A stretch of DNA of 64,000 nucleotides. Source: Schleiferia thermophila (GTDB lineage Bacteria > Bacteroidota > Bacteroidia > Flavobacteriales > Schleiferiaceae). The stretch is from NCBI RefSeq assembly GCF_003337435.1, contig NZ_QPJS01000002.1, positions 434,001-498,000 on the forward strand, given 5' to 3'. A model generated the notes under the pieces. That model was not told the origin of the DNA. It did not search any database and saw nothing but the letters and a program-made list of their open reading frames with translations. Each line of letters begins with the position of its first letter. Positions within the stretch are counted from its first letter, which is position 1. Shown one piece after another: positions 25,443-34,060 of this stretch. Position numbers and translations under genes: made by a program.

Positions 25443-27640
25443 TGAGCCTGATAAAGTTTCTCAGACTTTTTAACAGGAACTTTAAGTACCTGATGGCCTC
25501 CTCAATGACGCTGGCCATTTTGGTATTTTTGATGGTCAAAAGCAAACCCAAAGAATACGAGTCAGAAACAGAAATTTATACCGGGATAGCTTCCGGTCTC
25601 AATCTCACCAATGTAGACCGCACCAATGTAGATTTCTTTGCCACTGCCAATGCCTATGACAACCTTATTAACATCATAAAATCGCGGCAAACCCTGGAGG
25701 AAACCGGCGAAGAGCTCCTTGCATTGCACCTTTCACTCGATGGCCCGACAGCCGAAATCATCGGTGATGAGGCCTGGAGACAGATGATCGAAATCCTCAC
25801 TCCTGAGCTGTACAACGAATTGAAAAGTACCAAAGGCATCGACTCATGCCTGGCCAACATCAGAGCCTGGAAACAAAAAAATTACAACACCTTCAGAGGT
25901 AAAATCATCTTCAACGCTGAAGAATCGCCCTACAGCTTCAAAGCCATCAGCAAAATCAATGTATCCAGAATTCAGAATTCCGACTTAATCAACATCAAAT
26001 ACAAATACATCGATCCGGGGATTTGTAAGTCAACCCTCGAAATTCTCTCAAGAGTATTTATACGGCGAATGAACGAAATCAAAGCCAGCCAGAGCAACAA
26101 CGCTGTCGAATATTTCAAAAAGCAAGTTGCAATGGCCCGCGAAGAACTCAATGCCGCCGAAGACCGCCTCAAACAGTTTCGGGTACAAAACAACATCATC
26201 AACTACGGCGAGCAGACCAAAAGCATCGCCACCATGAAAGAACAAATGGAAGACGAGTTTCAAAAAGAATTAGCCGTGAGAGCCTCTAACAAGGCCTCAC
26301 TCGAGAAACTCGAAGAACAACTGCAGGTCAACAAGGTGATCATTAAATTTTCAGATGAGCTGCTTGAAAAACGTAGACAATTGGCCGAAATCCAGGCTCA
26401 GATTACCACCATGGAAATTTACTACAACGACCCCAACACCATCAACATACTACGCCGAAAAGCTGCCGAACTCCGCGCAGAGCTTTCCGACCTGCTCACC
26501 AAGCGCTACCAGTTTTCTCGTACTACTGATGGAGTCCCCAATCAGGCCTTGCTGCAGGAATGGCTCAAATACACACTTGCCCTCGACGAAAGTGAGGCCA
26601 GGTTGAGAATTTTTGATGAGCGAAGGAAGTACTTCGAAAAACTCTACAATGAGTTTGCACCACTCGGGTCCCTTTTGGCCAGATATGAGCGTGAAATCGG
26701 CATCGCAGAGAAAAATTATCTGGAGCTGCTTCATTCACTCAACCAGGCCATCATGCGCCAGCAGAGCGATCTGATAGCATCCGGGGGACTGGTGGTATCC
26801 GTACCTCCATACTTTCCACTTAAGCCTCTGCCCTCAAAAACGGCAGTAATGGTAGCCGCATCCGGCGTTGTAGGCTTTGTCTTGCCCCTACTGATCATCA
26901 TATTGCTCGAATTTTTTGACTCCACTTTAAAAAACCCAATCAGAGCCGAAAGTGTCATCGGCAAAAAAATTCTGGGCACATACCCGTCCTTAAAACTTAC
27001 CAAAGCCGATAAAGGAGTGGACCTCGAATGGGTCAAAAAGCAGACCGTAGGGCTCTCCCTCCAGACCATCCGGCTTGAGCATTACATCAAAAGCAAAGAA
27101 ATTTCACGCCCTTTTATCGTGGCAGTGCTATCTACCCGTACCGGTGAAGGCAAAACCAGCATGATTCAGGAGATTGCTAATCGTCTCGTCATGCTTCAAT
27201 ACCGGGTAATGGTCCTGGTACCAGAAGATTCGTTTGTCAATGAAGACAACACTTTTTTTGACCGCATTACCTTTAAAAACGACAAAACCTTCGAAGCAGC
27301 TAAACGAGTGGAAGATCTCATCCCACCAGGATTCACAGCAAGCCTCTACGATTACCTGTTCGTAGAAATCCCTTCACTGATGAACAATCAGTACTCCATC
27401 AACCTCTCCATGCAAGCTCATTTACATATCCTCGTAGCCAGGGCCAATCGCACTTGGGTAAAAGCAGATGAGTTCCTGCTCAGTGAATATTCCAGAAGCG
27501 TAAATTCCGAAATCAGAACGCTTCTCAACAAAGTAAAAATCGAAGAGCTGGAAGTAGTACTCGGCGAAATACCAAAGGAAAGGAGCTTCCTGCGAAAGCT
27601 TATCAAAAGGTTTGTAGCTGCAGAATTCAAAACCGCCTGA
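25442..27640 (+). CDS. Wzc/GumC-like polysaccharide chain-length and export protein with degenerate kinase domain
   Basis: 732 residues. Seen: first membrane helix about 15-33, Wzz-type periplasmic domain, long coiled coils about 215-420, second helix about 466-488 (SGVVGFVLPLLIIILLEFF), then a cytoplasmic Rossmann-like domain with a P-loop STRTGEGKT (about 564-572). In BY-kinases a Walker A' Asp-x-Asp and a Walker B Asp follow; here the corresponding places read VMVLVPEDS and YDYLFVEIP (Glu642), and there is no C-terminal tyrosine cluster. Known family role: sets chain length and couples polymerisation to export. Inferred: a nucleotide-binding but non-kinase variant. TAATG junction with the preceding gene. 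Confidence 0.87.
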   Translation: MSLIKFLRLFNRNFKYLMASSMTLAILVFLMVKSKPKEYESETEIYTGIASGLNLTNVDRTNVDFFATANAYDNLINIIKSRQTLEETGEELLALHLSLDGPTAEIIGDEAWRQMIEILTPELYNELKSTKGIDSCLANIRAWKQKNYNTFRGKIIFNAEESPYSFKAISKINVSRIQNSDLINIKYKYIDPGICKSTLEILSRVFIRRMNEIKASQSNNAVEYFKKQVAMAREELNAAEDRLKQFRVQNNIINYGEQTKSIATMKEQMEDEFQKELAVRASNKASLEKLEEQLQVNKVIIKFSDELLEKRRQLAEIQAQITTMEIYYNDPNTINILRRKAAELRAELSDLLTKRYQFSRTTDGVPNQALLQEWLKYTLALDESEARLRIFDERRKYFEKLYNEFAPLGSLLARYEREIGIAEKNYLELLHSLNQAIMRQQSDLIASGGLVVSVPPYFPLKPLPSKTAVMVAASGVVGFVLPLLIIILLEFFDSTLKNPIRAESVIGKKILGTYPSLKLTKADKGVDLEWVKKQTVGLSLQTIRLEHYIKSKEISRPFIVAVLSTRTGEGKTSMIQEIANRLVMLQYRVMVLVPEDSFVNEDNTFFDRITFKNDKTFEAAKRVEDLIPPGFTASLYDYLFVEIPSLMNNQYSINLSMQAHLHILVARANRTWVKADEFLLSEYSRSVNSEIRTLLNKVKIEELEVVLGEIPKERSFLRKLIKRFVAAEFKTA

Positions 27641-27680
27641 TTTACATCTACCGTTACTAACAAAATTCATACTTCTGATC

Positions 27681-27725
27681 CTTCTGTTTAATTTACTTTG
27701 CAGCTCACAACAGAAAAAACAGAAG
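27681..27725. promoter_or_regulatory. 9-bp inverted repeat spanning the presumed hmgA promoter
   Basis: CTTCTGTTT (27681-27689) and AAACAGAAG (27717-27725) are perfect complements, 27 bases apart, and enclose a near-consensus -7 box (TACTTTG, 27694-27700). The right arm ends 5 bases before the hmgA ATG. Either an operator or an mRNA hairpin near the ribosome site. Confidence 0.35.
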
Positions 27726-27730
27726 TCATT

Positions 27731-28888
27731 ATGCCCATTTACCACACTTTAGGCATCATACCCCGAAAAAGGCATACCGTGTTTCGAAAGCCCGACGGAA
27801 GCCTTTACTACGAGCAGCTCTTCGGTACAGAGGGTTTCTCCGGGGTCAGCTCCTTACTGTACCATCATCATAGGCCAACGATGGTAAAAGAAATCCGCCA
27901 GGCCATTGATCTGACTCCAAAAGCATCCGTCGCTCACAATGTTACATCCCGAATGTTGCGCGGTTGGGACATTGAGCCTGATGATGATTTCCTGGAAAGC
28001 AGGAGAATTGTGCTATTCAACAACGATTTGAACATTGCCCTGGCAGCTCCTGCAAGTTCTATGGAGGAGTATTTTTACAAAAATGCTGACTCCGATGAGT
28101 TGATCTTTGTACATAAAGGATCAGGGGTGTTGCGTACCTTTCTCGGCAATATTTCCTTCTCATACGGCGATTATCTGGTCATTCCCAGAGGAACCATCTA
28201 CCAGATTCAATTCGAAACCTCCGACAACCGGCTGTTGATCATTGAGTCCTTTAGCCCAATTGTAACACCAAAGCGCTATCGAAATCAGTTTGGCCAGCTG
28301 CTTGAACACTCTCCCTTCTGCGAAAGAGACATCCGAAGACCACAAGTACTGGAAACCTATGATGAAACAGGAGATTTTCTCATTAAGATAAAAAAACAAA
28401 ATCACCTGCATCAAATCATCTATGCCTCTCATCCTTTTGATGTAGTAGGCTGGGATGGATATTTTTATCCCTATGCCTTTTCGGCACACGACTTCGAACC
28501 CATTACCGGCAGAATTCATCAACCCCCTCCTGTACATCAGACTTTCGAAGGTCATAATTTTGTCATCTGCACCTTTGCCCCACGTCTCTACGATTACCAT
28601 CCCGACTCCATTCCAGCCCCTTACAACCACAGCAACATTGATTCAGATGAAGTACTCTATTATGTCGATGGCGATTTTATGAGTCGCAATCATGTAGAAA
28701 AGGGATACATCAGCTTGCATCCGGCCGGAATTCCTCACGGTCCGCATCCTGGAGCCATCGAGCGCTCCATTGGACAGAAAGAAACAAAAGAACTGGCCGT
28801 AATGATTGACACTTTCAAACCTCTGAAACTCACAGATACTGCTCTGCTCATCGAAAATGAGGACTACTACCGCAGTTGGCTGGAGTAA
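27731..28888 (+). CDS. hmgA: Homogentisate 1,2-dioxygenase
   Basis: 385 residues from ATG 27731 (an upstream in-frame TTG at 27698 overlaps the promoter region). The enzyme opens the ring of homogentisate with O2 using Fe(II), giving maleylacetoacetate in tyrosine/phenylalanine breakdown. A cupin-type fold is seen: FVHKGSGVLRTFLGNISFSYGDYLVIPRGTIYQ in the N-terminal half (motif GDYLVIPRGT) and metal-site His near the end (LHPAGIPHGPHPGAIE). The neighbour 36 bases downstream is HPPD, which makes homogentisate, so function is well supported by context. Length matches the shorter bacterial form. Confidence 0.93.
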   Translation: MPIYHTLGIIPRKRHTVFRKPDGSLYYEQLFGTEGFSGVSSLLYHHHRPTMVKEIRQAIDLTPKASVAHNVTSRMLRGWDIEPDDDFLESRRIVLFNNDLNIALAAPASSMEEYFYKNADSDELIFVHKGSGVLRTFLGNISFSYGDYLVIPRGTIYQIQFETSDNRLLIIESFSPIVTPKRYRNQFGQLLEHSPFCERDIRRPQVLETYDETGDFLIKIKKQNHLHQIIYASHPFDVVGWDGYFYPYAFSAHDFEPITGRIHQPPPVHQTFEGHNFVICTFAPRLYDYHPDSIPAPYNHSNIDSDEVLYYVDGDFMSRNHVEKGYISLHPAGIPHGPHPGAIERSIGQKETKELAVMIDTFKPLKLTDTALLIENEDYYRSWLE

Positions 28889-28924
28889 TTAACTCTGATG
28901 TTGTCAAACCAATATATTTAAACC

Positions 28925-30055
28925 ATGCAAACCGAAACTCAAATACCCAAAATCTTCGAAGACGTCCAGGATTTCCTGCCCATTAATGGGACTGATTACA
29001 TAGAACTCTATGTAGGCAATGCCAAGCAGGCAGCCCACTATTATCAATCAGCCTGGGGTTTTCAGCCCCTTGCCTACAAAGGGCTTGAAACAGGCAGTCG
29101 CGACAGGGTGAGCTATGCCCTTCGTCAGGGAAAAATCACTCTTGTACTTACCTCCCCACTGCAAGCCGGAGGACCCATCAATGAACACATCAACAAGCAC
29201 GGCGACGGAGTCAAGGTCATAGCCCTATGGGTAGATGATGCCACCTATTCCTGGCAGGCCACTACCCAAAGAGGTGCAGAAAGCGCCCTCGAACCCCAAA
29301 AACTTACCGACGAACATGGCGAAGTGATCATCTCCGGCATCAAAACCTATGGTGAAACGCTTCACTACTTTATCGAAAGAAAAAACTATCACGGAGCTTT
29401 TCTGCCCGGTTTTAAGTCGTGGGCTCCAAACTATCGTCCCGCAGAAGTAGGCCTCCAATATGTGGACCACATAGTAGGCAATGTGGGATGGGGAGAAATG
29501 AACAAATGGGTGGACTTTTACGCCAAAGTCATGGGCTTTACACAGCTGGTATCATTCGATGACAAAGACATCTCCACCGAATATACCGCATTGATGTCCA
29601 AAGTAATGACCAATGGCAACGGCAGAATTAAATTCCCAATCAACGAACCAGCCGTAGGCCGAAAAAAATCTCAAATCGAAGAATACATCGAATTCTACAA
29701 CGGTGCAGGTGTACAACACATCGCCGTAGCTACCAACAACATCATTCACACCGTTTCGGAACTTAAAAAACGCGGTGTAGACTTCCTCTATGTACCTCCT
29801 ACGTACTACGATACTGTGCTCGACCGCGTAGGTGAAATCGATGAAGACCTCGAAGAATTGAAACAACTCGGAGTCCTCATCGACCGCGACGACGAAGGCT
29901 ATCTGCTCCAACTATTCACCAAGCCGGTGTTGGACAGACCTACCATGTTCTTCGAAATCATCCAACGAAAGGGAGCCCAATCCTTTGGAAAAGGAAATTT
30001 CAAAGCCCTCTTCGAAGCCATTGAAAGAGAGCAGGCACTCAGAGGAACCCTCTAA
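28925..30055 (+). CDS. hpd: 4-hydroxyphenylpyruvate dioxygenase
   Basis: 376 residues. HPPD converts 4-hydroxyphenylpyruvate to homogentisate with Fe(II) and O2. Two vicinal-oxygen-chelate halves are visible: the N-terminal one starts YIELYVGNAKQAAHYY; the C-terminal catalytic half has the first iron His in YVDHIVGNV, the second in GVQHIAVATNNI and the Glu in FFEIIQRKG, with the GAQSFGKGNFKALFEAIE closing helix. It follows hmgA in one probable transcript that ends in a clear terminator. The next step enzymes (maleylacetoacetate isomerase, fumarylacetoacetase proper) are not in the window. Confidence 0.97.
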   Translation: MQTETQIPKIFEDVQDFLPINGTDYIELYVGNAKQAAHYYQSAWGFQPLAYKGLETGSRDRVSYALRQGKITLVLTSPLQAGGPINEHINKHGDGVKVIALWVDDATYSWQATTQRGAESALEPQKLTDEHGEVIISGIKTYGETLHYFIERKNYHGAFLPGFKSWAPNYRPAEVGLQYVDHIVGNVGWGEMNKWVDFYAKVMGFTQLVSFDDKDISTEYTALMSKVMTNGNGRIKFPINEPAVGRKKSQIEEYIEFYNGAGVQHIAVATNNIIHTVSELKKRGVDFLYVPPTYYDTVLDRVGEIDEDLEELKQLGVLIDRDDEGYLLQLFTKPVLDRPTMFFEIIQRKGAQSFGKGNFKALFEAIEREQALRGTL

Positions 30056-30078
30056 TATTCCTCTTCATTCGGAAACAA

Positions 30079-30118
30079 CCGGATAGAAAGCTCTTAAAGC
30101 ACCTATCCGGCTTTTTTT
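30079..30118 (+). terminator. Terminator of the hmgA-hpd operon
   Basis: CCGGATAG (30079-30086) pairs with CTATCCGG (30103-30110) over a 16-base loop, followed by C and seven T. Confidence 0.85.
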
Positions 30119-30182
30119 CGTGAAGAAAAATTTTTTCCGGAAAACTACAATTTACCACTACTCAAACATACCAGGTATCGAC

Positions 30183-31817
30183 ATGACTTTATCCATAGAA
30201 ATCGCTCTCCTCATCGTGCTGGTCGTATTGGCCATCATTTCTCTGATCAAAAAACCAACTGAATCAGTCGCTGAATCCGTCTTGAAAAACCTCGGCGACA
30301 AGCTTCTGATCCTCGAAAACAACCTGACACGCCTCGAAAAGTCCTTAAAAGAAGACCTCTCAAGCCAGCGCCTTGAACTCACCAACGCGCTAACCGACAA
30401 CCGTAAAGAACTCTCCGAAAGCATACGCGGATTCAAATCCGAACTTCAGGAAGTCCTCAAAGACATACGAGACCTGACTGCTCAAAGCCTTACAGATATC
30501 AACAAAACCCTCTTCGAAAAAATAGAAACCCTCACCCAGGCCACCCACAAAGCTCATAGCGAAAACAGAAACGAAATCAAAGAAACTCTCCGAATCTTCG
30601 GCGATGAGCAAAAAAACAAGCTCACAGAACTCACCCTTACCATGCAGCAGCAGCTCGAAAAAATCAGCTCCAAAGTAGAGACCAATCTCCAGCAGCTGAA
30701 CCAGCAGGCTAAATCAGACAATCAGCAATTCAGAGAAGCGCTCACCAATTCGTTCAAAGAGTTTCAGGAAGTATTCGATAAAAACGTTCGCTCCTTCAAT
30801 GACGTACAGCGCGAAAAATTCGCTCAACTCGAATCTCGACAAAACGAACTCGTGCAAAGCACCGAAAAAAAACTCGAAACCATCCGCCAGACCGTAGAAG
30901 AAAAACTCGATAAAACCCTTAGCGACAGACTCGGGCAAAGCTTCGAAACCGTCGGTAAGCAGTTGCTCGAAGTACAAAAAGGCCTCGGCGAAATGCAAAG
31001 CCTCGCTGCCGATGTGGGCGGGCTTAAAAAGGTGCTCAGCAACGTAAAGCTCCGAGGCGGAGTAGGGGAGGTACAGCTCGCCATGTTGCTCGAAAACATC
31101 CTGGCTCCCTCCCAATACGAAAAAAATGTCCGCACCAAACCCGGCAGCTCAGAACCCGTGGAATTTGCCATAAAATTACCAGGCAAGAGCGAGGACGATG
31201 GTAGCTTCATCTATCTGCCAATCGACGCCAAATTCCCCAAAGAAACTTTTGAAAGGCTCCTTACGGCTTACGAAAGCGGAAACCCCGATGAAATCGAAGT
31301 CGCCTCCCGAAACCTCGAAAATACCATTCGGAAAATGGCCAGCGACATCAGCGAAAAATACATCTATCCGCCAAACACCACTGATTTTGCGATCCTCTTC
31401 CTCCCCTTCGAAAGCATCTACGCAGAGGTCATCCGGCGCAGCGCCCTGGTTGATCAAATCAGAGACAAGCACAAAGTCATCATCTCCGGCCCCACCACCT
31501 TCGCAGCCCTGCTCAATAGCCTGCAAATAGGATTCCGCACTCTTGCCATTCAAAAGCGAAGCAGCGAAGTGTGGAAACTCCTCGGAGCCGTAAAAACTGA
31601 ATTCGAAAAATTCGGCGATCTGCTCAATAAAGCCCGCAAAAACATCCAGACAGGTCTCAATCAAATTGACGAAGTAGCAGGCAAAAGATCAAGAGCCATC
31701 TCCTCTAAACTCAGAAACGTAGAATTACTCCCCCCCGACGAAAGTGTGAAATACTTCCCTGAAATAACCTCTCCCGACCAGGAAGAGTATGAATACGATC
31801 CTGATACCGATCAGTAA
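30183..31817 (+). CDS. rmuC: RmuC-family DNA recombination protein
   Basis: 544 residues from ATG 30183; a GTG at 30120 would extend it back into the terminator tail, so it is rejected. An N-terminal membrane helix (IEIALLIVLVVLAIISLI) is followed by about 250 residues of coiled coil rich in E, K, L and Q, and then the RmuC nuclease-like domain with LRGGVGEVQLAMLLENIL, YLPIDAKFPKETFERLL and ILFLPFESIYAEV. RmuC was first found to limit inversions at short inverted repeats; its restriction-endonuclease-like fold is known but its biochemistry is not settled. It stands alone. Third-codon positions are strikingly C-rich. Confidence 0.93.
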   Translation: MTLSIEIALLIVLVVLAIISLIKKPTESVAESVLKNLGDKLLILENNLTRLEKSLKEDLSSQRLELTNALTDNRKELSESIRGFKSELQEVLKDIRDLTAQSLTDINKTLFEKIETLTQATHKAHSENRNEIKETLRIFGDEQKNKLTELTLTMQQQLEKISSKVETNLQQLNQQAKSDNQQFREALTNSFKEFQEVFDKNVRSFNDVQREKFAQLESRQNELVQSTEKKLETIRQTVEEKLDKTLSDRLGQSFETVGKQLLEVQKGLGEMQSLAADVGGLKKVLSNVKLRGGVGEVQLAMLLENILAPSQYEKNVRTKPGSSEPVEFAIKLPGKSEDDGSFIYLPIDAKFPKETFERLLTAYESGNPDEIEVASRNLENTIRKMASDISEKYIYPPNTTDFAILFLPFESIYAEVIRRSALVDQIRDKHKVIISGPTTFAALLNSLQIGFRTLAIQKRSSEVWKLLGAVKTEFEKFGDLLNKARKNIQTGLNQIDEVAGKRSRAISSKLRNVELLPPDESVKYFPEITSPDQEEYEYDPDTDQ

Positions 31818-31909
31818 ATCATAGTTCACCACTCAACATTCGATTAACAACTCCAAAGCCCCCGACTTTGTATTTTCGCACCCAATTAATCAGTTAACCA
31901 CGGGAAAGT

Positions 31910-33277
31910 ATGGCTCATTTCGAATTAGTAATGCCCAAAATGGGAGAAAGCGTGGCCGAAGCCACCATCATTAAATGGCTGAAAAATGAAGGTGACCGCA
32001 TCGAGCTGGAAGAAGCAGTCCTCGAAATCGCAACCGACAAAGTCGATAGTGAAGTACCCTCACCCGTGGAAGGCATCCTCGTCAAAAAACTCTTCAACGA
32101 AAACGACGTCGTCAAAGTAGGTCAGCCGATAGCCCTTATCGATACGCAGGCTCAGGACCAGACCACAGCAGCCGCTTCCACCGCTCCAACACCTCAACCA
32201 GAGCCGGCTGCAGCAGCCGAAGAATTTGTCCAGAAAGCTATAGAGACCACCGAAGCTCCTTCGGCCATTAAATCAACCGCAGGCAGATTTTATTCGCCTC
32301 TCGTGCGCTCCATTGCTGCACATGAAGGAATTTCCCAGGCCGAGCTCGACAGCATACCCGGCACCGGAGCCGAAGGACGCGTCACCAAAAACGACATTCT
32401 CTCCTACCTAAAGACACGTAAATCCGCAGCCCCAGCTACTGCCACTCCGGAGCAGGCTGCCGTCTCAGCATCATCCGCCACTCAGCAAGCCCAGGCAACT
32501 TATGCTGCCTCAGCACCCGCGGCCTCAGCCATGCCCGCCATCAAGCCGCCCGTCATCGAACCCATGCCGGGCGACGAAATCATTGAAATGGACCGCATGC
32601 GCCGACTCATCGCCGACCATATGGTCATGAGCAAGCATGTAGCACCACACGTCACCAGTTTCGTAGAAGCAGACGTCACCAACATCGTCCTGTGGCGCGA
32701 GCGCGTCAAAAAAGATTTCGAAAAGAAAACCGGCGAAAAACTCACCTTTACCCCTATCTTCATTGAGGCCATCGTCAGAGCCATAAAGGACTTTCCGATG
32801 ATTAACATTTCCGTCGACGGTTACAAAATCATCCGCCATCGCGACATCAATATTGGCATGGCCACTGCACTGCCCAGCGGCAACCTCATAGTCCCCGTCA
32901 TAAAAAATGCCGACCAATACAACCTCGTCGGACTCGCACGCATCGTAAACGACCTGGCCAACCGCGCACGAAACAACCAACTCAAACCCGACGACATCAA
33001 AGGAGGCACCTATACCATCAGCAATGTGGGCACGTTCGGCAATGTTCTCGGCACACCCGTCATCAATCAACCCCAGGTAGCCATCATGGCCGTAGGCGCC
33101 ATCCGCAAGAAACCCGCCGTACTCGAAACCCCACAGGGCGACGTCATCGCCATACGCCATATGATGTTTCTCTCACATTCTTATGACCATCGCGTAGTGG
33201 ATGGAGCACTGGGAGGCAGCTTTGTACGCAGAGTTGCCGATTACCTGGAGCAGTTCGACATCAACCGCGAATTCTAA
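31910..33277 (+). CDS. 2-oxo acid dehydrogenase complex E2 (dihydrolipoyl acyltransferase)
   Basis: 455 residues. Seen: N-terminal lipoyl domain (1-78) with the lipoylated Lys in EIATDKVDSEVPSP; an Ala/Pro-rich flexible linker (85-120); an E1/E3-binding domain (FYSPLVRSIAAHEGIS, PGTGAEGRVTKNDIL); a second Ala/Pro/Thr linker; and a trimeric acyltransferase core from about 225 with the active-site HRVVDG near the end. It transfers the acyl group from the E1 reaction to CoA. The linker and the FVEADVTNIVLWRE core start resemble branched-chain or general Bacteroidota E2s rather than 2-oxoglutarate E2, but the substrate is not certain. E1 and E3 genes are not adjacent. Confidence 0.9.
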   Translation: MAHFELVMPKMGESVAEATIIKWLKNEGDRIELEEAVLEIATDKVDSEVPSPVEGILVKKLFNENDVVKVGQPIALIDTQAQDQTTAAASTAPTPQPEPAAAAEEFVQKAIETTEAPSAIKSTAGRFYSPLVRSIAAHEGISQAELDSIPGTGAEGRVTKNDILSYLKTRKSAAPATATPEQAAVSASSATQQAQATYAASAPAASAMPAIKPPVIEPMPGDEIIEMDRMRRLIADHMVMSKHVAPHVTSFVEADVTNIVLWRERVKKDFEKKTGEKLTFTPIFIEAIVRAIKDFPMINISVDGYKIIRHRDINIGMATALPSGNLIVPVIKNADQYNLVGLARIVNDLANRARNNQLKPDDIKGGTYTISNVGTFGNVLGTPVINQPQVAIMAVGAIRKKPAVLETPQGDVIAIRHMMFLSHSYDHRVVDGALGGSFVRRVADYLEQFDINREF

Positions 33278-33289
33278 TCTCACCCCCAA

Positions 33290-34060
33290 ATGCAATTATC
33301 CCTCCATAAACCTTTGGCCTTTTTCGACCTGGAAACCACCGGCACCCATTACATACGCGATCGCATCATCGAAATCTCCATTCTCAAGGTCATGCCTGAC
33401 CAATCCACCCATCTGCGCACCTGGCTGGTCAATCCCGGCATCCCCATCCCTCCTGAAGTCTCAAAAATTCACGGCATCACCGACGAAATGGTCTCCGACA
33501 AACCCAGCTTTAAAGACGTAGCCGGCGAAATCAACCACTTTCTCGGCAATGCCGATCTGGCGGGCTACAACTCCAACAAATTTGACATCCCCATGCTCGC
33601 CGAAGAAATGCTCCGTGCAGGCATAGACTTCGACCTGTCCAAAAGACGCTTCGTCGATGTCCAAAACATCTTCCACCGCATGGAACCCCGAAACCTCGCA
33701 GCGGCCTATCGCTTCTACTGCAATCGCGAGCTCGAAAACGCCCACTCCGCCGAAGCCGACGTCACCGCCACGTACGAAATTCTCAAAGCACAGCTCCAGC
33801 GCTACCAAGAGCTCCAAAACGATATCGGATTCCTGAGCCAGTTCTCCACCAAAAACCAAAACGCCGACCTCGCCGGTTTCATCATCTACAACGCCGACGG
33901 AAAAGAAACATTCAACTTCGGCAAATACAAAGGGCAAACCCTCGAAGAAGTCTTCGAACGCGACCCCGGCTACTACTCCTGGATACTCAATGCCGAATTC
34001 CCCCTGTATACCAAAAAAGTCCTCACAGCCTACAGACTCAGCAAAATCAACCAAAAATGA
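33290..34060 (+). CDS. DnaQ-like DEDDh 3'-5' exonuclease with C-terminal DUF3820-like segment
   Basis: 256 residues. The exonuclease fold occupies about 1-170: FFDLETTG (first Asp/Glu), LAGYNSNKFDIPML (second Asp), and NAHSAEADVTATYEIL with the His and last Asp of the DEDDh set. Residues about 205-245 carry FGKYKGQTLEEVFERDPGYYSWIL, the short motif often attached to such exonucleases in Bacteroidota. It may be a proofreading-type or RNA-trimming nuclease; without a polymerase domain it is not a PolC or DinG. Stop overlaps the next gene's start (ATGA). Confidence 0.9.
   Translation: MQLSLHKPLAFFDLETTGTHYIRDRIIEISILKVMPDQSTHLRTWLVNPGIPIPPEVSKIHGITDEMVSDKPSFKDVAGEINHFLGNADLAGYNSNKFDIPMLAEEMLRAGIDFDLSKRRFVDVQNIFHRMEPRNLAAAYRFYCNRELENAHSAEADVTATYEILKAQLQRYQELQNDIGFLSQFSTKNQNADLAGFIIYNADGKETFNFGKYKGQTLEEVFERDPGYYSWILNAEFPLYTKKVLTAYRLSKINQK

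Noticed and set aside
27698-27730. Longer hmgA product starting at TTG 27698
   Set aside because: That start lies inside the presumed promoter/inverted repeat; the protein family begins at the ATG 27731 (MPIYHTLG).
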